Shown here in pieces: positions 19,519 to 30,875 of a stretch of DNA of 43,755 nt; the first letter of the stretch is position 1; the number at the start of each line of letters is the position of its first letter. The notes under the pieces are model-generated. The model did no database searches, was not told the origin of the DNA, and saw only the letters and a program-made list of their open reading frames with translations. The translations under genes were made by a program, and so were the position numbers. Source of the stretch: an uncultured Prevotella sp. (lineage in GTDB: Bacteria > Bacteroidota > Bacteroidia > Bacteroidales > Bacteroidaceae). The DNA lies in the NCBI GenBank assembly GCA_947174835.1, contig CAMWKM010000007.1:1-43755 (forward strand), read 5' to 3'.

Positions 19519-19995
19519 ATGGCAGATGACGAGAAAGACCTGCAGCCGAAAGTAGAAGAAGTTTTGGCTGTTGAGGTGACAGAAGAACAGCCCCAGAAAG
19601 CGGAAGATCAGCCAAAGGTCAAGGAGCCTTCGGCTCTGCAGCGAATGAAGGAGCAGATTAGCGAGGACGACGATGCCCCCGTTAGTTCACTTTCTTTGCG
19701 CCAGATTGTGGGTGGTGATTATCTTTTTACGCTTGTCCGCCATCATGTGATGCTTATCCTGCTGGTTGTCATCATTACGACTGTTTATATAGGTTTCCGC
19801 TACCAATGCCAACAGGATGTTATTGAGATCAACCGTCTGGAAGGCGAATTGGCAAAGGCAAAATATAAGGCTATGTCCAGTTCGAGTGATCTAACTGAGA
19901 TGTGCCGTCAGAGTAATGTGCTCCGTCTGAATCAGGACACGTTGCTGAAGATTAGCGATCAGCCACCGTTTATCATTGAAGTACCCGAGGAATGA
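19519..19995 (+). CDS. ftsL: FtsL-like bitopic division protein with long acidic N-terminal tail
   Basis: 158 aa; single TM (HHVMLILLVVIITTVYIGF) then a coiled-coil-like segment, located between rsmH and ftsI. Confidence 0.75.
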   Translation: MADDEKDLQPKVEEVLAVEVTEEQPQKAEDQPKVKEPSALQRMKEQISEDDDAPVSSLSLRQIVGGDYLFTLVRHHVMLILLVVIITTVYIGFRYQCQQDVIEINRLEGELAKAKYKAMSSSSDLTEMCRQSNVLRLNQDTLLKISDQPPFIIEVPEE

Positions 19996-20011
19996 AGTAG
20001 AGGAGAAGCGT

Positions 20012-22159
20012 ATGAGTAAGTTCAACAAAGACAAAGTGATGCAGCGATATCTGATAGTGGCTGTGTTGCTGACACTGGTAGGTGTGGCAGTGATTGCCAA
20101 GGCTGGCTACATGATGACTGCCAAGAAAAGCTATTGGGAGACGGTGGCTAATAGTTTGAAGAGTGATTGCGACAGTGTGCGTCCAAATCGTGGCAATATC
20201 TTAAGCTGTGACGGACAGTTGCTGGCCAGTAGTATTCCTGAGTATAAAATCTTTATGGACTATCAGGCCGGTGGCAATGAAGATACTGCTTGGGTGCACA
20301 AGCGTGATACCCTGTGGCGTAATAATCTGGATAGTCTCTGTGAGGGGCTTCATACCATCTTCCCTGCATGGACGGCAGAGCAATTCAAGACTCGTCTTGA
20401 ACAGGGACGTAATAAGGTGATTGTGAATCCGAAGACCGGTGTCAAGACGGTAGGTGCCCGTCATTGGGCCGTTTGGCCAAAGCGTATAAGTTACAGTACC
20501 TATTGTGAGGTGGCTGAGTTACCTTTTTTCAATCTGCCGGCTAATAAGGGTGGCTTCCATTACGAGAAGTTTGAGGCTCGTCGTCGTCCTTTCGGCTCAC
20601 TGGCAGAACGTACCATAGGTGGTATCCGTAGTTTTGAGGGTGGCAGAGATACTGCTCGTTTCGGGCTTGAACTTTACTATGACTCGTTGCTTCGTGGCAA
20701 GATGGGTATTCAGCGCAAACAGAAAGTACTTAATAAGGTAGTACCCTTCATTATGACTCCTCCTATTGATGGGGCTGACATCGTCACAACTATTGATGTG
20801 AGTATGCAGGATTTGGCAGAGCAGGCGCTGGTTGAAGAACTCAAGAAGTGGAATGCTTCGATGGGTGTGACTATCTTGATGGAAGTGAAGACTGGTGACG
20901 TTAAGGCTATTGTTAATATGCGTCGTGGGGCTGATGGAGAATATCATGAGCTCTACAACGATGCTATCAGTTATCGCTGTGAACCGGGTTCAGTCTTTAA
21001 GACTGCCTCTTTCTTGGTTGCTCTTGATGATGGAGTGGTTGATACGAATTTCGTTATTCCTACCGGTAATGGAGTGATGAAGATGCATGGTGCTAATATG
21101 AAGGATCATAACTGGCATCATGGTGGCTATGGCGATATCAATGTGGCTCGTACGCTGGAGGTTAGTAGTAACATTGGTGTGAGTTATGTCATTGACAAGT
21201 TCTATGGTTCCAATCCTACTAAGTATGTGGAAGGACTTTACCGGGTGGGTATCGGTGAGGATCTGAAACTTTCTTTTATTGGTTATTTGCCGCCCAATAT
21301 CCGTATGCCGAACACCACGACAACTGATCGGGCTAAATATTGGAGTAAGACCACACTTCCTTGGATGAGTATTGGCTATGAGACTCAAATCGCCCCCATT
21401 AACACGGTGACGTTCTATAACGCTATTGCTAATAATGGAAAAATGATGCGTCCGCGTTTTGTAAAAGAGTTTATAAAAGATGGCGAGGTGGTGGCGACAG
21501 TTCAGCCAGAGGTTATCAAGGATCAGATAGCTAAGCCTCAAAGCATTAGAACGATGCAGACTATTTTGCGTCATGTAGTCAGTCAGGGACTTGGCAAAAA
21601 GGCTGGTTCGCACTCTTTTCAGGTGGCCGGCAAGACTGGTACGGCTCAAGTGTCTCAGGGACATGGCGGCTACAAAAACGGCACGGTGGAATACTGGTTG
21701 AGTTTTTGTGGTTATTTCCCGGCAGATAATCCTCAATACACCTGTATTGTCTGCTTAAAGAAGTTGGGACTGCCCGCATCGGGTGGCGCTATGTCGGGTG
21801 CTGTATTTCATAAGATTTCTGAAGGCGTGATGGCCAAGAGTCTAAAACTCCGTGTTGAAGATGCCTGTGACTCTTCCTCTGTTTTCCAACCTGATGTAAA
21901 GAGTGGTGATGTAACGGCTGCCAACTATGTCCTGAATCGTCTGAATATCAATGCCAGCGACATAAATATAGAGGCTCCTGAATTTCGGCAGCATGTGATG
22001 CCCAATACTATTGGTATGGGTGCCCGTGACGCAGTCTATCGGATAGAGAGTCAGGGTGTGAAGGTTCGTCTGATTGGCATAGGTAGTGTGAAACACCAGA
22101 GTATTGCGCCAGGGACTGTATTGAAATCGGGTATGGTCTGTACATTGGAATTGAAATAA
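20012..22159 (+). CDS. ftsI: penicillin-binding protein / peptidoglycan transpeptidase with C-terminal PASTA domain
   Basis: N-terminal [29 protein letters not shown] (SxxK), KTGTAQ box and one PASTA-like C-terminus. Confidence 0.95.
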   Translation: MSKFNKDKVMQRYLIVAVLLTLVGVAVIAKAGYMMTAKKSYWETVANSLKSDCDSVRPNRGNILSCDGQLLASSIPEYKIFMDYQAGGNEDTAWVHKRDTLWRNNLDSLCEGLHTIFPAWTAEQFKTRLEQGRNKVIVNPKTGVKTVGARHWAVWPKRISYSTYCEVAELPFFNLPANKGGFHYEKFEARRRPFGSLAERTIGGIRSFEGGRDTARFGLELYYDSLLRGKMGIQRKQKVLNKVVPFIMTPPIDGADIVTTIDVSMQDLAEQALVEELKKWNASMGVTILMEVKTGDVKAIVNMRRGADGEYHELYNDAISYRCEPGSVFKTASFLVALDDGVVDTNFVIPTGNGVMKMHGANMKDHNWHHGGYGDINVARTLEVSSNIGVSYVIDKFYGSNPTKYVEGLYRVGIGEDLKLSFIGYLPPNIRMPNTTTTDRAKYWSKTTLPWMSIGYETQIAPINTVTFYNAIANNGKMMRPRFVKEFIKDGEVVATVQPEVIKDQIAKPQSIRTMQTILRHVVSQGLGKKAGSHSFQVAGKTGTAQVSQGHGGYKNGTVEYWLSFCGYFPADNPQYTCIVCLKKLGLPASGGAMSGAVFHKISEGVMAKSLKLRVEDACDSSSVFQPDVKSGDVTAANYVLNRLNINASDINIEAPEFRQHVMPNTIGMGARDAVYRIESQGVKVRLIGIGSVKHQSIAPGTVLKSGMVCTLELK

Positions 22160-22172
22160 AAGAGAACAAAAT

Positions 22173-23627
22173 ATGGAATTGAGTGAACTAATTAAGAATC
22201 TGGCTGTCAAAACAGTAGAAGGTCCGGTCAATATTGATATTACTGATGTTGACATTGACTCCCGTCAGGTCGATTGCGGTCATTTGTTTGTGGCCATCAA
22301 GGGTACTCAAACAGATGGTCACCAGTATATTGCCAAGGCTATTGAACAGGGAGCAGCTGCTATTCTTTGTGAAGATCTGCCAATGGAGCGTAAGGAGAAC
22401 GTGACCTATGTGCAAGTGACTTCGACAGAAGCTGTTGTCGGTCAGGTGGCTACGACCTTTCAGGGAGATCCTACATCGAAGATAAAGCTGGTGGGTGTGA
22501 CAGGTACTAATGGTAAGACGACCATTGCCACCTTATTATATAATATGTATAGGAAACTGGGATTCAAGTGTGGTTTACTTTCAACGGTGTGTAACTACAT
22601 TGAAGGTGAACCTGTGCCTGCCAGTCATACTACACCCGACCCAGTGGAATTGAATCGTTTGCTTCGCAAGATGGTTGATGCTGGTTGTCAATATGTGTTT
22701 ATGGAGTGTTCCAGTCACGCTATTGCCCAGCGACGTATTGGCGGACTGAAGTTTGCTGGCGGTATCTTCACCAATTTAACGCGTGACCATCTGGACTATC
22801 ATAAGACTGTAGAGAACTATCGTGATGCAAAGAAGGCTTTCTTCGATATGTTGCCAAAAGGTGCCTTTGCCATTACGAATGTTGATGATAAGAACGGAAT
22901 GTATATGGTTCAGAATACTAAGGCTACGGTGAAAACCTATTCTACTCGTACAATGGCCGATTTCAAAGCTCGTTCCATCGAATGTCACTTTGAGGGAATG
23001 TATCTTGATATTGATGGTCATGAGGTCGGTGTTCAGTTCATTGGCAAGTTCAATGTGAGCAACTTGCTGGCTGTTTATGGTACTGCTGTGATGTTGGGAC
23101 AGAATCCTGAGGAGATTCTTGTGGTGCTGAGCACGCTGAAGAGCGTTGCCGGTCGACTGGAACCTATTCACTCATCTGAAGGGTTTACGGCAGTGGTCGA
23201 CTATGCTCATACACCAGATGCTCTGGAGAATGTATTGAAGGCTATCCATGAGGTGCTTGACGGAAAAGATGGGAAGATTATTACGGTCTGTGGTGCAGGT
23301 GGTAATCGTGATAAGGGTAAGCGTCCTCTGATGGCTCAAGAGGCTGTGAAACAGAGTGACCGTGTGGTTATCACGAGTGATAATCCTCGTTTCGAGGAGC
23401 CTCAGGATATCATCAATGATATGTTGGCTGGGCTTGATCAGAAACAGATGAAGAAGGTCATCAGCATTGTAGACCGTCGTGAGGCTATTAAGACGGCTGT
23501 GATGTTAGCCCAGAAGGGTGATGTTATTCTCATTGCCGGCAAGGGGCATGAGGACTATCAGGAGATTAAGGGCGTGAAGCATCATTTTGATGACCGTGAA
23601 GTGGTGCGTGAGTTCTTTCAGATTTAA
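22173..23627 (+). CDS. murE: UDP-N-acetylmuramoyl-L-alanyl-D-glutamate--2,6-diaminopimelate ligase
   Basis: [20 protein letters not shown] motif ([13 protein letters not shown]), [10 protein letters not shown]. Confidence 0.96.
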   Translation: MELSELIKNLAVKTVEGPVNIDITDVDIDSRQVDCGHLFVAIKGTQTDGHQYIAKAIEQGAAAILCEDLPMERKENVTYVQVTSTEAVVGQVATTFQGDPTSKIKLVGVTGTNGKTTIATLLYNMYRKLGFKCGLLSTVCNYIEGEPVPASHTTPDPVELNRLLRKMVDAGCQYVFMECSSHAIAQRRIGGLKFAGGIFTNLTRDHLDYHKTVENYRDAKKAFFDMLPKGAFAITNVDDKNGMYMVQNTKATVKTYSTRTMADFKARSIECHFEGMYLDIDGHEVGVQFIGKFNVSNLLAVYGTAVMLGQNPEEILVVLSTLKSVAGRLEPIHSSEGFTAVVDYAHTPDALENVLKAIHEVLDGKDGKIITVCGAGGNRDKGKRPLMAQEAVKQSDRVVITSDNPRFEEPQDIINDMLAGLDQKQMKKVISIVDRREAIKTAVMLAQKGDVILIAGKGHEDYQEIKGVKHHFDDREVVREFFQI

Positions 23628-23656
23628 GTTCACTTTATTAAACACTAATATTTGAG

Positions 23657-24928
23657 ATGTTATATTACCTTTTCCGATTTCTCGAACAGTTCAATATCCC
23701 AGGCAGTCACTTGTGGAGTTACATTTCATTCCGTGCCTTGTTGTCTCTGATACTGTCACTGATGATCTCTGCTTGGTTTGGTGAGCGGTTTATCAAGTTT
23801 ATGAAGCGTAGGAAGATTTTTGAGACAGAACGTGATCCTGCTATTGATCCGTTTGGTACACAGAAAAGGGGAGTACCCACGATGGGAGGTATTGTTATCA
23901 TTGTATCAATCCTCATACCTGTCTTGTTGCTTGGTCGTATCCGCAATGTTTATCTTATTTTAATGGTTGTCACAACCGTGTGGCTGGGTTTCCTTGGTTT
24001 CATGGACGACTATATCAAGATATTCCGCAAAAATAAAGAAGGGCTCAAAGGTAGATATAAGATTGTTGGGCAGGTCTCCATTGGCTTCATTGTTGGATTG
24101 GTACTCTATCTGAGTCCTGATGTGGTTATGCGGGAAAATATCAATGACCCACAGCAGCCTCGTACTGAGTTGGTAAAACATGAAGCGGTAGCTCATAAGT
24201 CACTGAAGACGACAATCCCCTTTACTAAGCATCATAATCTGAGTTATTCGGAGCTAATGTCGTTTGTTGGTAAGTATAAGGTTGCTGCAGGTTGGATTCT
24301 CTTTGTGTTGGTTACCATCTTTGTGGTGACGGCTGTTTCGAATGGTGCTAATCTGAATGATGGTTTGGATGGTATGTGTGCGGGTAACTCTGCTATTATT
24401 GGTGTAGTATTGGGTATCTTTGCCTATGTGTCGTCGCATATCGGGTATGCCTCCTATTTTGATATTATGTATATTCCTCATAGTGAAGAACTGGTGGTTT
24501 TCCTCTGTGCTTTTGTGGGTGCTATGATTGGTTTCCTTTGGTACAATGCCTTCCCTGCTCAGATATTTATGGGCGATACGGGCTCATTGACCATTGGTGG
24601 CATTATTGGCGTTTGCGCCGTTATCATTCATAAAGAACTGATGTTGCCTATTCTTTGTGGCATCTTCTTTGTAGAGAGTTTGAGCGTCATCATTCAGACT
24701 CAGTGGTTTAAGTGGATGAAGCGGAAAGGACAGCGAGTTCGCGTATTTCGTGCGACACCTATTCATGATACTTTCCGCAGACTTGACTCTCAACTTGATC
24801 AAACGTCGCGCTATATATTGAAAGGCTGGCCTCGTCGTCCGTTCCATGAGGCGAAGATTACTATTCGCTTTTGGATTGTGACGATTATTTTGGCGGCATT
24901 TACAATCATAACACTGAAGATAAGATGA
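23657..24928 (+). CDS. mraY: phospho-N-acetylmuramoyl-pentapeptide-transferase
   Basis: GTQKRGVPTMGG, LGFMDDYIK, NGANLNDGLDGM, MGDTGSLTIGG. Confidence 0.96.
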   Translation: MLYYLFRFLEQFNIPGSHLWSYISFRALLSLILSLMISAWFGERFIKFMKRRKIFETERDPAIDPFGTQKRGVPTMGGIVIIVSILIPVLLLGRIRNVYLILMVVTTVWLGFLGFMDDYIKIFRKNKEGLKGRYKIVGQVSIGFIVGLVLYLSPDVVMRENINDPQQPRTELVKHEAVAHKSLKTTIPFTKHHNLSYSELMSFVGKYKVAAGWILFVLVTIFVVTAVSNGANLNDGLDGMCAGNSAIIGVVLGIFAYVSSHIGYASYFDIMYIPHSEELVVFLCAFVGAMIGFLWYNAFPAQIFMGDTGSLTIGGIIGVCAVIIHKELMLPILCGIFFVESLSVIIQTQWFKWMKRKGQRVRVFRATPIHDTFRRLDSQLDQTSRYILKGWPRRPFHEAKITIRFWIVTIILAAFTIITLKIR

Positions 24929-26259
24929 AGAAAAGAATCGTTATACTGGGAGCCGGTGAGAGTGGAGCCGGTGCTGCCGTACTAGCTAAGAAAAAGGGCT
25001 TCGATGTGTTCGTATCAGATATGTCGAAAATAGCTCCACGTTATAAGCAAATGCTTGACGAGCGCCATATTGAATGGGAGGAGGGATTACATACTGAGGC
25101 GCTTATCCTTAATGCTGATGAGATTATCAAGAGTCCTGGCATTCCTGATACGGCTCCGATGGTGCAGAAAGCCAAGAATCAGGGTATCGGTATCATTAGC
25201 GAGATTGAGTTTGCTGGTCGCTACACCGACTCGAAGATGATCTGCATCACGGGGTCAAATGGTAAGACCACGACCACCTCTCTCATCTACCATATATTCA
25301 AGAAGGCTGGCTATGATGCTGGGCTGGCTGGTAACATCGGTAACTCGCTGGCTTTGCAGGTAGCTGAAGATCCGCATGCTTATTATATCATTGAGTTGTC
25401 ATCGTTTCAGCTTGATAATATGTATGATTTCCATGCTAACATTGCTATCTTACTAAACATTACGCCCGATCATCTGGATCGCTACAACTTCGAGATGCAG
25501 AACTACGTAGATGCTAAAATGCGCATAATCCAGAATCAGACACCACAGGATGCTTTTATTTATTGGAATGATGATCCTATCATTCAGCGTGAACTGAAGA
25601 AATACGATATAAAGGCTATTCAGTTTCCATTCTCAGAATTGAAGGAGAAAGGTTCTATTGGTTATATTGAGAAAGGACAATACACCATAGAGCAACCTGA
25701 GCCTTTCAATATGGAGCAGGAATTTCTAAGTTTGACGGGTCGCCACAATATCTATAACTCACTGGCTGCTGGCATTGCCGGTAACATCGCCAATATTAAG
25801 AAAGAGATCATCCGCCAGTCACTTAGCGATTTCCCAGGCGTGGAGCATCGTCTGGAAAAAGTGGCTACTGTGCGTGGGGTCCACTATGTGAATGACTCGA
25901 AGGCCACCAACGTGGATGCCTGTTGGTATGCCCTCGATTCGATGAAAACACGTGTGGTGCTTATTGTGGGTGGTAAGGACAAAGGAAATGATTATGATCC
26001 TATCAAACCGCTTATCTGTGAAAAATGTTCAGCATTGGTCTATCTGGGTGCCGACAACCAGAAGTTACATGATAACTTCGATAATTTGGGTATCCCTGTA
26101 CGTGATACCCACTCAATGCGTGAGTGTGTGGATGCCTGTTATGCGCTGGCTCAATCAGGAGAAACTGTGCTGCTTTCCCCTTGTTGCGCATCGTTTGACT
26201 TATTTAAAAATATGGAAGACCGTGGCGAACAATTTAAGGAACTGGTGAGGAATCTATAG
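24925..26259 (+). CDS. murD: UDP-N-acetylmuramoyl-L-alanine--D-glutamate ligase
   Basis: MKKRIVILGAGESGAGAAVLA, ITGSNGKTTTTSLIYH, LNITPDHLDRY; ATGA overlap with mraY. Confidence 0.95.
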   Translation: MKKRIVILGAGESGAGAAVLAKKKGFDVFVSDMSKIAPRYKQMLDERHIEWEEGLHTEALILNADEIIKSPGIPDTAPMVQKAKNQGIGIISEIEFAGRYTDSKMICITGSNGKTTTTSLIYHIFKKAGYDAGLAGNIGNSLALQVAEDPHAYYIIELSSFQLDNMYDFHANIAILLNITPDHLDRYNFEMQNYVDAKMRIIQNQTPQDAFIYWNDDPIIQRELKKYDIKAIQFPFSELKEKGSIGYIEKGQYTIEQPEPFNMEQEFLSLTGRHNIYNSLAAGIAGNIANIKKEIIRQSLSDFPGVEHRLEKVATVRGVHYVNDSKATNVDACWYALDSMKTRVVLIVGGKDKGNDYDPIKPLICEKCSALVYLGADNQKLHDNFDNLGIPVRDTHSMRECVDACYALAQSGETVLLSPCCASFDLFKNMEDRGEQFKELVRNL

Positions 26260-26323
26260 AATTATAGTGGCAGTAGTACTATATACATAGTGTCATAGCA
26301 ACTATCAATGAAAGAAGAAAAGA

Positions 26324-27598
26324 ATGGAAAATAGAATCGGCAATCTCTTTAAGGGTGACAAAGGCATTTGGACGGTGTTCCTTTTCCTTTGTTTGATCAG
26401 TATTATTGAGGTATTCTCGGCATCGAGTACGCTGACTTATAAGACCCATAATTATATAGGGCCTTTGATCTACCATACAACAATGATATTGGCGGGTTTG
26501 GTGGTTATGATAATCACACTAAATATTCCTTGCCGATACTTTAAACTGATGACACCCATTTTGCTTATCATTACCTATGCCACTTTACTCTGGGTGCTCA
26601 TAGGTGGTGAGAGCATCAATGGTGCCAATCGAGTTATTCAGTTGCCGGGCTTTACTTTCCAACCTTCAGAGATTGCAAAAGGTACGATGGTACTGGCTAC
26701 GGCACAGGTGCTTAGTGCTATGCAACGCGAGGATGGCAGTGGTGCCGATCCGTTGGCTATGAAGTATGTACTTTTCCTTGTGGTGCCCTCAGTTGTATTG
26801 ATTGGTATGGAAAACCTTTCAACAGCTTTGCTACTTTTCGGTGTGGTGTTTATTATGATGTTCATCGGTCGTATACCCAAGGAGCAGATGGGTAAACTGA
26901 TGGGTGTCTGCGTTTTGTTAGCTGCGCTCTTCCTTGTGCTTGTATTTTCGGTGGCTACTCTTGATAAAGAAGGTCAGCAACTGGAGCAGGCTCAGGCAAC
27001 AGGTGTAGAGATGGTCGCCAAACCTGCCAAAAGTGATCGTTCTATGTGGGACAAATTTACCCATCGTTTTTGGACTTGGAAGAATCGTATTGTTAACAAG
27101 GATAAGCAGAAGAACGTTTCTGCAGAGGAATATAAGGTGACTGACAAAAACTATCAGGTGACACATGCCAATCTGGCTATCGCCTCATCAGGTATCATTG
27201 GCAAAGGACCAGGCAATTCGCTTGAGCGTGATTATCTGCCGCAAGCCTTCTCTGACTTTATCTTTGCCATTATCATTGAGGAGATGGGACTTATCGGTGC
27301 TATTGCGGTAGTGTTCCTTTATATCATCTTACTGTTTCGTGGTGCCCGTATAGCAGGTCGCTGTGAGAACAATTTCCCTGCTTTCCTCGTGATGGGTCTC
27401 GTTTTATTGCTTGTCATCCAAGCTGCTATCAATATGTGTGTGGCTGTTGATTTCGGCATTGTGACGGGTCAGCCTCTGCCTCTTATTTCGAAAGGTGGAA
27501 CCTCTACTATCGTTAATTGTGCCTATATTGGTGTTATCTTGAGCGTCAGCCGCAGTGCCAAGCGTAGGGATTTATCTTCTCAACCTGTTAAATCTTAA
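26324..27598 (+). CDS. ftsW: FtsW SEDS peptidoglycan polymerase
   Basis: Multi-TM; NGANRVIQLPGFTFQPSEIAK, DFIFAIIIEEMGLIG, GQPLPLISKGGTSTI. Confidence 0.95.
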   Translation: MENRIGNLFKGDKGIWTVFLFLCLISIIEVFSASSTLTYKTHNYIGPLIYHTTMILAGLVVMIITLNIPCRYFKLMTPILLIITYATLLWVLIGGESINGANRVIQLPGFTFQPSEIAKGTMVLATAQVLSAMQREDGSGADPLAMKYVLFLVVPSVVLIGMENLSTALLLFGVVFIMMFIGRIPKEQMGKLMGVCVLLAALFLVLVFSVATLDKEGQQLEQAQATGVEMVAKPAKSDRSMWDKFTHRFWTWKNRIVNKDKQKNVSAEEYKVTDKNYQVTHANLAIASSGIIGKGPGNSLERDYLPQAFSDFIFAIIIEEMGLIGAIAVVFLYIILLFRGARIAGRCENNFPAFLVMGLVLLLVIQAAINMCVAVDFGIVTGQPLPLISKGGTSTIVNCAYIGVILSVSRSAKRRDLSSQPVKS

Positions 27599-27605
27599 GA
27601 CAAAA

Positions 27606-28718
27606 ATGAAAGAAGAATTGAGAATCATTATCAGTGGAGGCGGAACAGGGGGACATATCTTCCCTGCTGTTTCGATAGCTAATGCTATCCGTGAGTTACG
27701 CCCTGATGCCAAGATTCTGTTTGTTGGTGCCGAGGGACGTATGGAGATGCAACGTGTGCCTCAGGCTGGTTACGATATCAAGGGTTTACCTATTCGTGGT
27801 TTCTTCCGTCCGTTGTGGAGATTTTCCAATATCGGAGTGGCTATTGACTACTTGAAGAGTAAGCGTATGGCTAAAAATATTCTCCTTGAGTTCAAACCGC
27901 AGGTGGCCGTTGGCGTCGGTGGCTATGCCAGCAGTGCTGCGTTGGGAGCCGCTAATAGTCTGGGCATCGCTACATTGATTCAGGAGCAGAATAGTTATGC
28001 AGGCTTGGCCAATAAAAAACTGGCAAAACAGGCTTCGAAGATCTGTGTAGCCTACGAAGGTATGGATCGTTTCTTCCCAAAGGAAAAGATCATGATGACT
28101 GGCAATCCTGTGCGTCAGTCCTTGCTTCAGTCTGAGATGATCCGTGAGGAAGCACTCGCTACTTTTGGTCTGTCTTCCGACAAGAAAACCATTCTGTTGG
28201 TAGGTGGCAGTTTGGGTGCACGCACTATCAACGAAAGTGTGCTTCAGCATCTGGAGAAGATAGAGTCGTCTGATCTCCAATTCATTTGGCAGACAGGTAA
28301 GTATTATAGTGAACAGATAGCTGCCGACTTGAAACAGAAGGGGCGTCCTAAGAATCTGGTAGTTTGTGATTTCATAGCTGATATGGCAGCAGCTTATCGT
28401 GCCGCTGATCTCGTTATCAGTCGTGCTGGTGCCAGCAGTATCTCCGAGTTCTGCCTTATCGGAAAGCCTGTTATTCTTGTGCCCAGTCCCAATGTGGCTG
28501 AGGATCATCAGACAAAGAATGCATTGGCACTGGTTAACCGTGATGCAGCCCTTTATGTAAAAGATGCAGAGGCCAAAGAAAAGTTGATTCCTTTAGCTAT
28601 TACGACAGTGAGCGATGAAGCTAAGTTGAAGTTGCTGAGCGAGAATGTACTGAAGATGGGTTTGCCAGATTCTGCACGCATCATTGCAGAAGAAGTGTTG
28701 AAATTAGCAAAAGTATAA
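27606..28718 (+). CDS. murG: undecaprenyldiphospho-muramoylpentapeptide beta-N-acetylglucosaminyltransferase
   Basis: IIISGGGTGGHIFPAVSIA, GVGGYASSAALGAA, SRAGASSISEFCLIGKPVILVPSP. Confidence 0.97.
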   Translation: MKEELRIIISGGGTGGHIFPAVSIANAIRELRPDAKILFVGAEGRMEMQRVPQAGYDIKGLPIRGFFRPLWRFSNIGVAIDYLKSKRMAKNILLEFKPQVAVGVGGYASSAALGAANSLGIATLIQEQNSYAGLANKKLAKQASKICVAYEGMDRFFPKEKIMMTGNPVRQSLLQSEMIREEALATFGLSSDKKTILLVGGSLGARTINESVLQHLEKIESSDLQFIWQTGKYYSEQIAADLKQKGRPKNLVVCDFIADMAAAYRAADLVISRAGASSISEFCLIGKPVILVPSPNVAEDHQTKNALALVNRDAALYVKDAEAKEKLIPLAITTVSDEAKLKLLSENVLKMGLPDSARIIAEEVLKLAKV

Positions 28719-28727
28719 GATACTATA

Positions 28728-30104
28728 ATGGTAACAAAGAATATCAAATCCGTTTATTTCGTTGGTGCCGGAGGCATCGGTATGAGTGCGTTGGTGCGCT
28801 ATTTCATTCATCGTGGCCTTGTGGTGGCTGGCTATGACAAAACGCCCTCTGAACTGACCCGCTGTCTGGAGAAAGAGGGGGCGCTCATTCATTATGAGGA
28901 GAATGTTGATGAGATTCCCCATTCCTGCAAGAATCCTGAGCAATGTTTGGTGATCTATACTCCAGCTATTCCTGCTGAACATAAGGAATTGCAGTATTTT
29001 CGTGATCATGGCTTTGAGATACAGAAACGTGCTCAAGTGCTTGGCACATTGACCCGTCAGATGAAAGGGTTGTGTGTGGCAGGCACTCATGGTAAGACCA
29101 CCACGTCAAGTATGTGTGCCCATATTATGCACCAAAGTCGCTTGGATTGTAATGCCTTTCTGGGGGGAATCACCAAGAACTATGGTACCAATTATATAGT
29201 CTCCAACTCCGACTATGTGGTTATTGAGGCCGATGAGTTTGATCGTTCTTTTCATTGGCTTTCACCTTGGATGACCGTTATCACTTCAACAGATCCTGAT
29301 CACCTTGATATTTATGGCACGAAGGAGGCCTATTTAGAGAGTTTTCGTCACTATACCGAACTTATCCAGCCAGGTGGTGCTCTCATTATTCATCGAGGAC
29401 TTGAGATGCATGAACATTTGCAAGAAGGTGTGCGTCGCTATGATTATGCGCTCAATGAAGGCGACTTTCATGCTGAGAATATTAAGATAGAGAATGGTGA
29501 GATTGTATTCGATTTTATCTCGCCTATTGAGAGTGTCAGGAATGTGCAGTTGGGGCAACCCGTACCCATCAATATTGAGAATGGTGTGGCTGCTATGGCT
29601 ATGGCTCAGTTGGCTGGCTGCACTGCGGAAGAACTGCGTTATGGCATTCGAACTTATAGTGGTGTTGACCGTCGTTTTGATTTCAAGATTAAAACTCCGC
29701 AATTGGTGTTCCTCAGCGATTATGCTCACCATCCAAAGGAAATCTATCAGAGTGCACGAAGTATCCGACAACTCTACAAGAATCGGCATATCACAGCCAT
29801 CTTCCAGCCTCATCTCTACAGCCGCACTCGTGATTTCTATCAAGATTTCGCAGAGGCTCTTAGTCAATTGGATGAGGTTATATTGACGGAGATATATCCC
29901 GCCCGCGAGCAACCTATTGAGGGTGTAACTTCTCAACTTATCTACGATTGTCTGGCTTCTGGTGTTGAGAAGCAGATGATCAGTAAAGATGGTGTACTTT
30001 CACTGCTTAAAAGCCGTTCGTTCGATGTACTTATTGTACTGGGAGCAGGCGATTTGGACAATCAGGTGCCTCAGATGACGAAAATCCTGAAAGGTAAAAT
30101 GTAA
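28728..30104 (+). CDS. murC: UDP-N-acetylmuramate--L-alanine ligase
   Basis: VYFVGAGGIGMSALVRYF, VAGTHGKTTTSSMCAH, DYAHHPKEI. Confidence 0.97.
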   Translation: MVTKNIKSVYFVGAGGIGMSALVRYFIHRGLVVAGYDKTPSELTRCLEKEGALIHYEENVDEIPHSCKNPEQCLVIYTPAIPAEHKELQYFRDHGFEIQKRAQVLGTLTRQMKGLCVAGTHGKTTTSSMCAHIMHQSRLDCNAFLGGITKNYGTNYIVSNSDYVVIEADEFDRSFHWLSPWMTVITSTDPDHLDIYGTKEAYLESFRHYTELIQPGGALIIHRGLEMHEHLQEGVRRYDYALNEGDFHAENIKIENGEIVFDFISPIESVRNVQLGQPVPINIENGVAAMAMAQLAGCTAEELRYGIRTYSGVDRRFDFKIKTPQLVFLSDYAHHPKEIYQSARSIRQLYKNRHITAIFQPHLYSRTRDFYQDFAEALSQLDEVILTEIYPAREQPIEGVTSQLIYDCLASGVEKQMISKDGVLSLLKSRSFDVLIVLGAGDLDNQVPQMTKILKGKM

Positions 30105-30124
30105 TTTAATTGCAGACGAACCGA

Positions 30125-30865
30125 ATGAATTGGAAAACAATACTTACCACTATGTGCAGTCTGGCGATGGTAGCCTATCTGGTGTTTGCCTTTGCAACAC
30201 TATCCGGGCCTGCCGAGGATAAAGTCTGCCGAGAACTCCGTGTCAGAATAGAAGAGGCTTCGCTGGGTGGATTCTTGTGTTCGTCGGAAGTTCATACAAT
30301 GCTGACTGCCGACCATTTAAGCCCAGAGGGTCTTCAGATGGATAAGATAGATCTGGCTGGTATTGAGACGGCATTGGAGAGCAAGGAACTCATTGAACAG
30401 GCTGAGTGCTACACAATACTCGACAGTGTGGTGATGGTTGAGATTAAGCAACGCGTACCTGTGGTTCATGTGATCAATAGCCAAGGTGAGAACTATTATG
30501 TAGACAGTCATGGTGATCCGATGCCTATCAGCATGTATACCCGTGACTTGTTGGTGGCCACTGGTCATATTAACCGTGCCTATGTCAAGAAGTGTCTGGC
30601 TTCAATGGCCAACCAGATACAAAGCGACCCTTTCTGGCATAGTGAGATAGTGCAATTGAATATTCTGCATGATGGCTCAGTGGAACTTGTGCCTCGTGTG
30701 GGTAATCATGTGATTTATTTAGGTCAGCCTACGGGGGTGAGTAGGAAACTTGATCGTTTGCGTAAATTCTATCTTTATGGTTTGAATGTGGCCGGATGGA
30801 ATAAGTATTCGCGGATCAGTGTAGAATTTGATAATCAGATTATATGTAAGAGGAATACAAAATAG
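30125..30865 (+). CDS. ftsQ: cell division protein FtsQ
   Basis: Single N-terminal TM plus POTRA/FtsQ-like region (IKQRVPVVHVINSQGENYYVDSHGDPMP); sits between murC and ftsA. Confidence 0.88.
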   Translation: MNWKTILTTMCSLAMVAYLVFAFATLSGPAEDKVCRELRVRIEEASLGGFLCSSEVHTMLTADHLSPEGLQMDKIDLAGIETALESKELIEQAECYTILDSVVMVEIKQRVPVVHVINSQGENYYVDSHGDPMPISMYTRDLLVATGHINRAYVKKCLASMANQIQSDPFWHSEIVQLNILHDGSVELVPRVGNHVIYLGQPTGVSRKLDRLRKFYLYGLNVAGWNKYSRISVEFDNQIICKRNTK

Positions 30866-30875
30866 GAATAGATAT

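Noticed and set aside
20990-21736. 248-aa minus-strand ORF antisense to ftsI
   Set aside because: Shadow ORF inside a clearly conserved essential gene; Thr/Ile/His-rich antisense composition.
27786-28508. 240-aa minus-strand ORF antisense to murG
   Set aside because: Shadow of a strongly supported murG; no start context or domain support.
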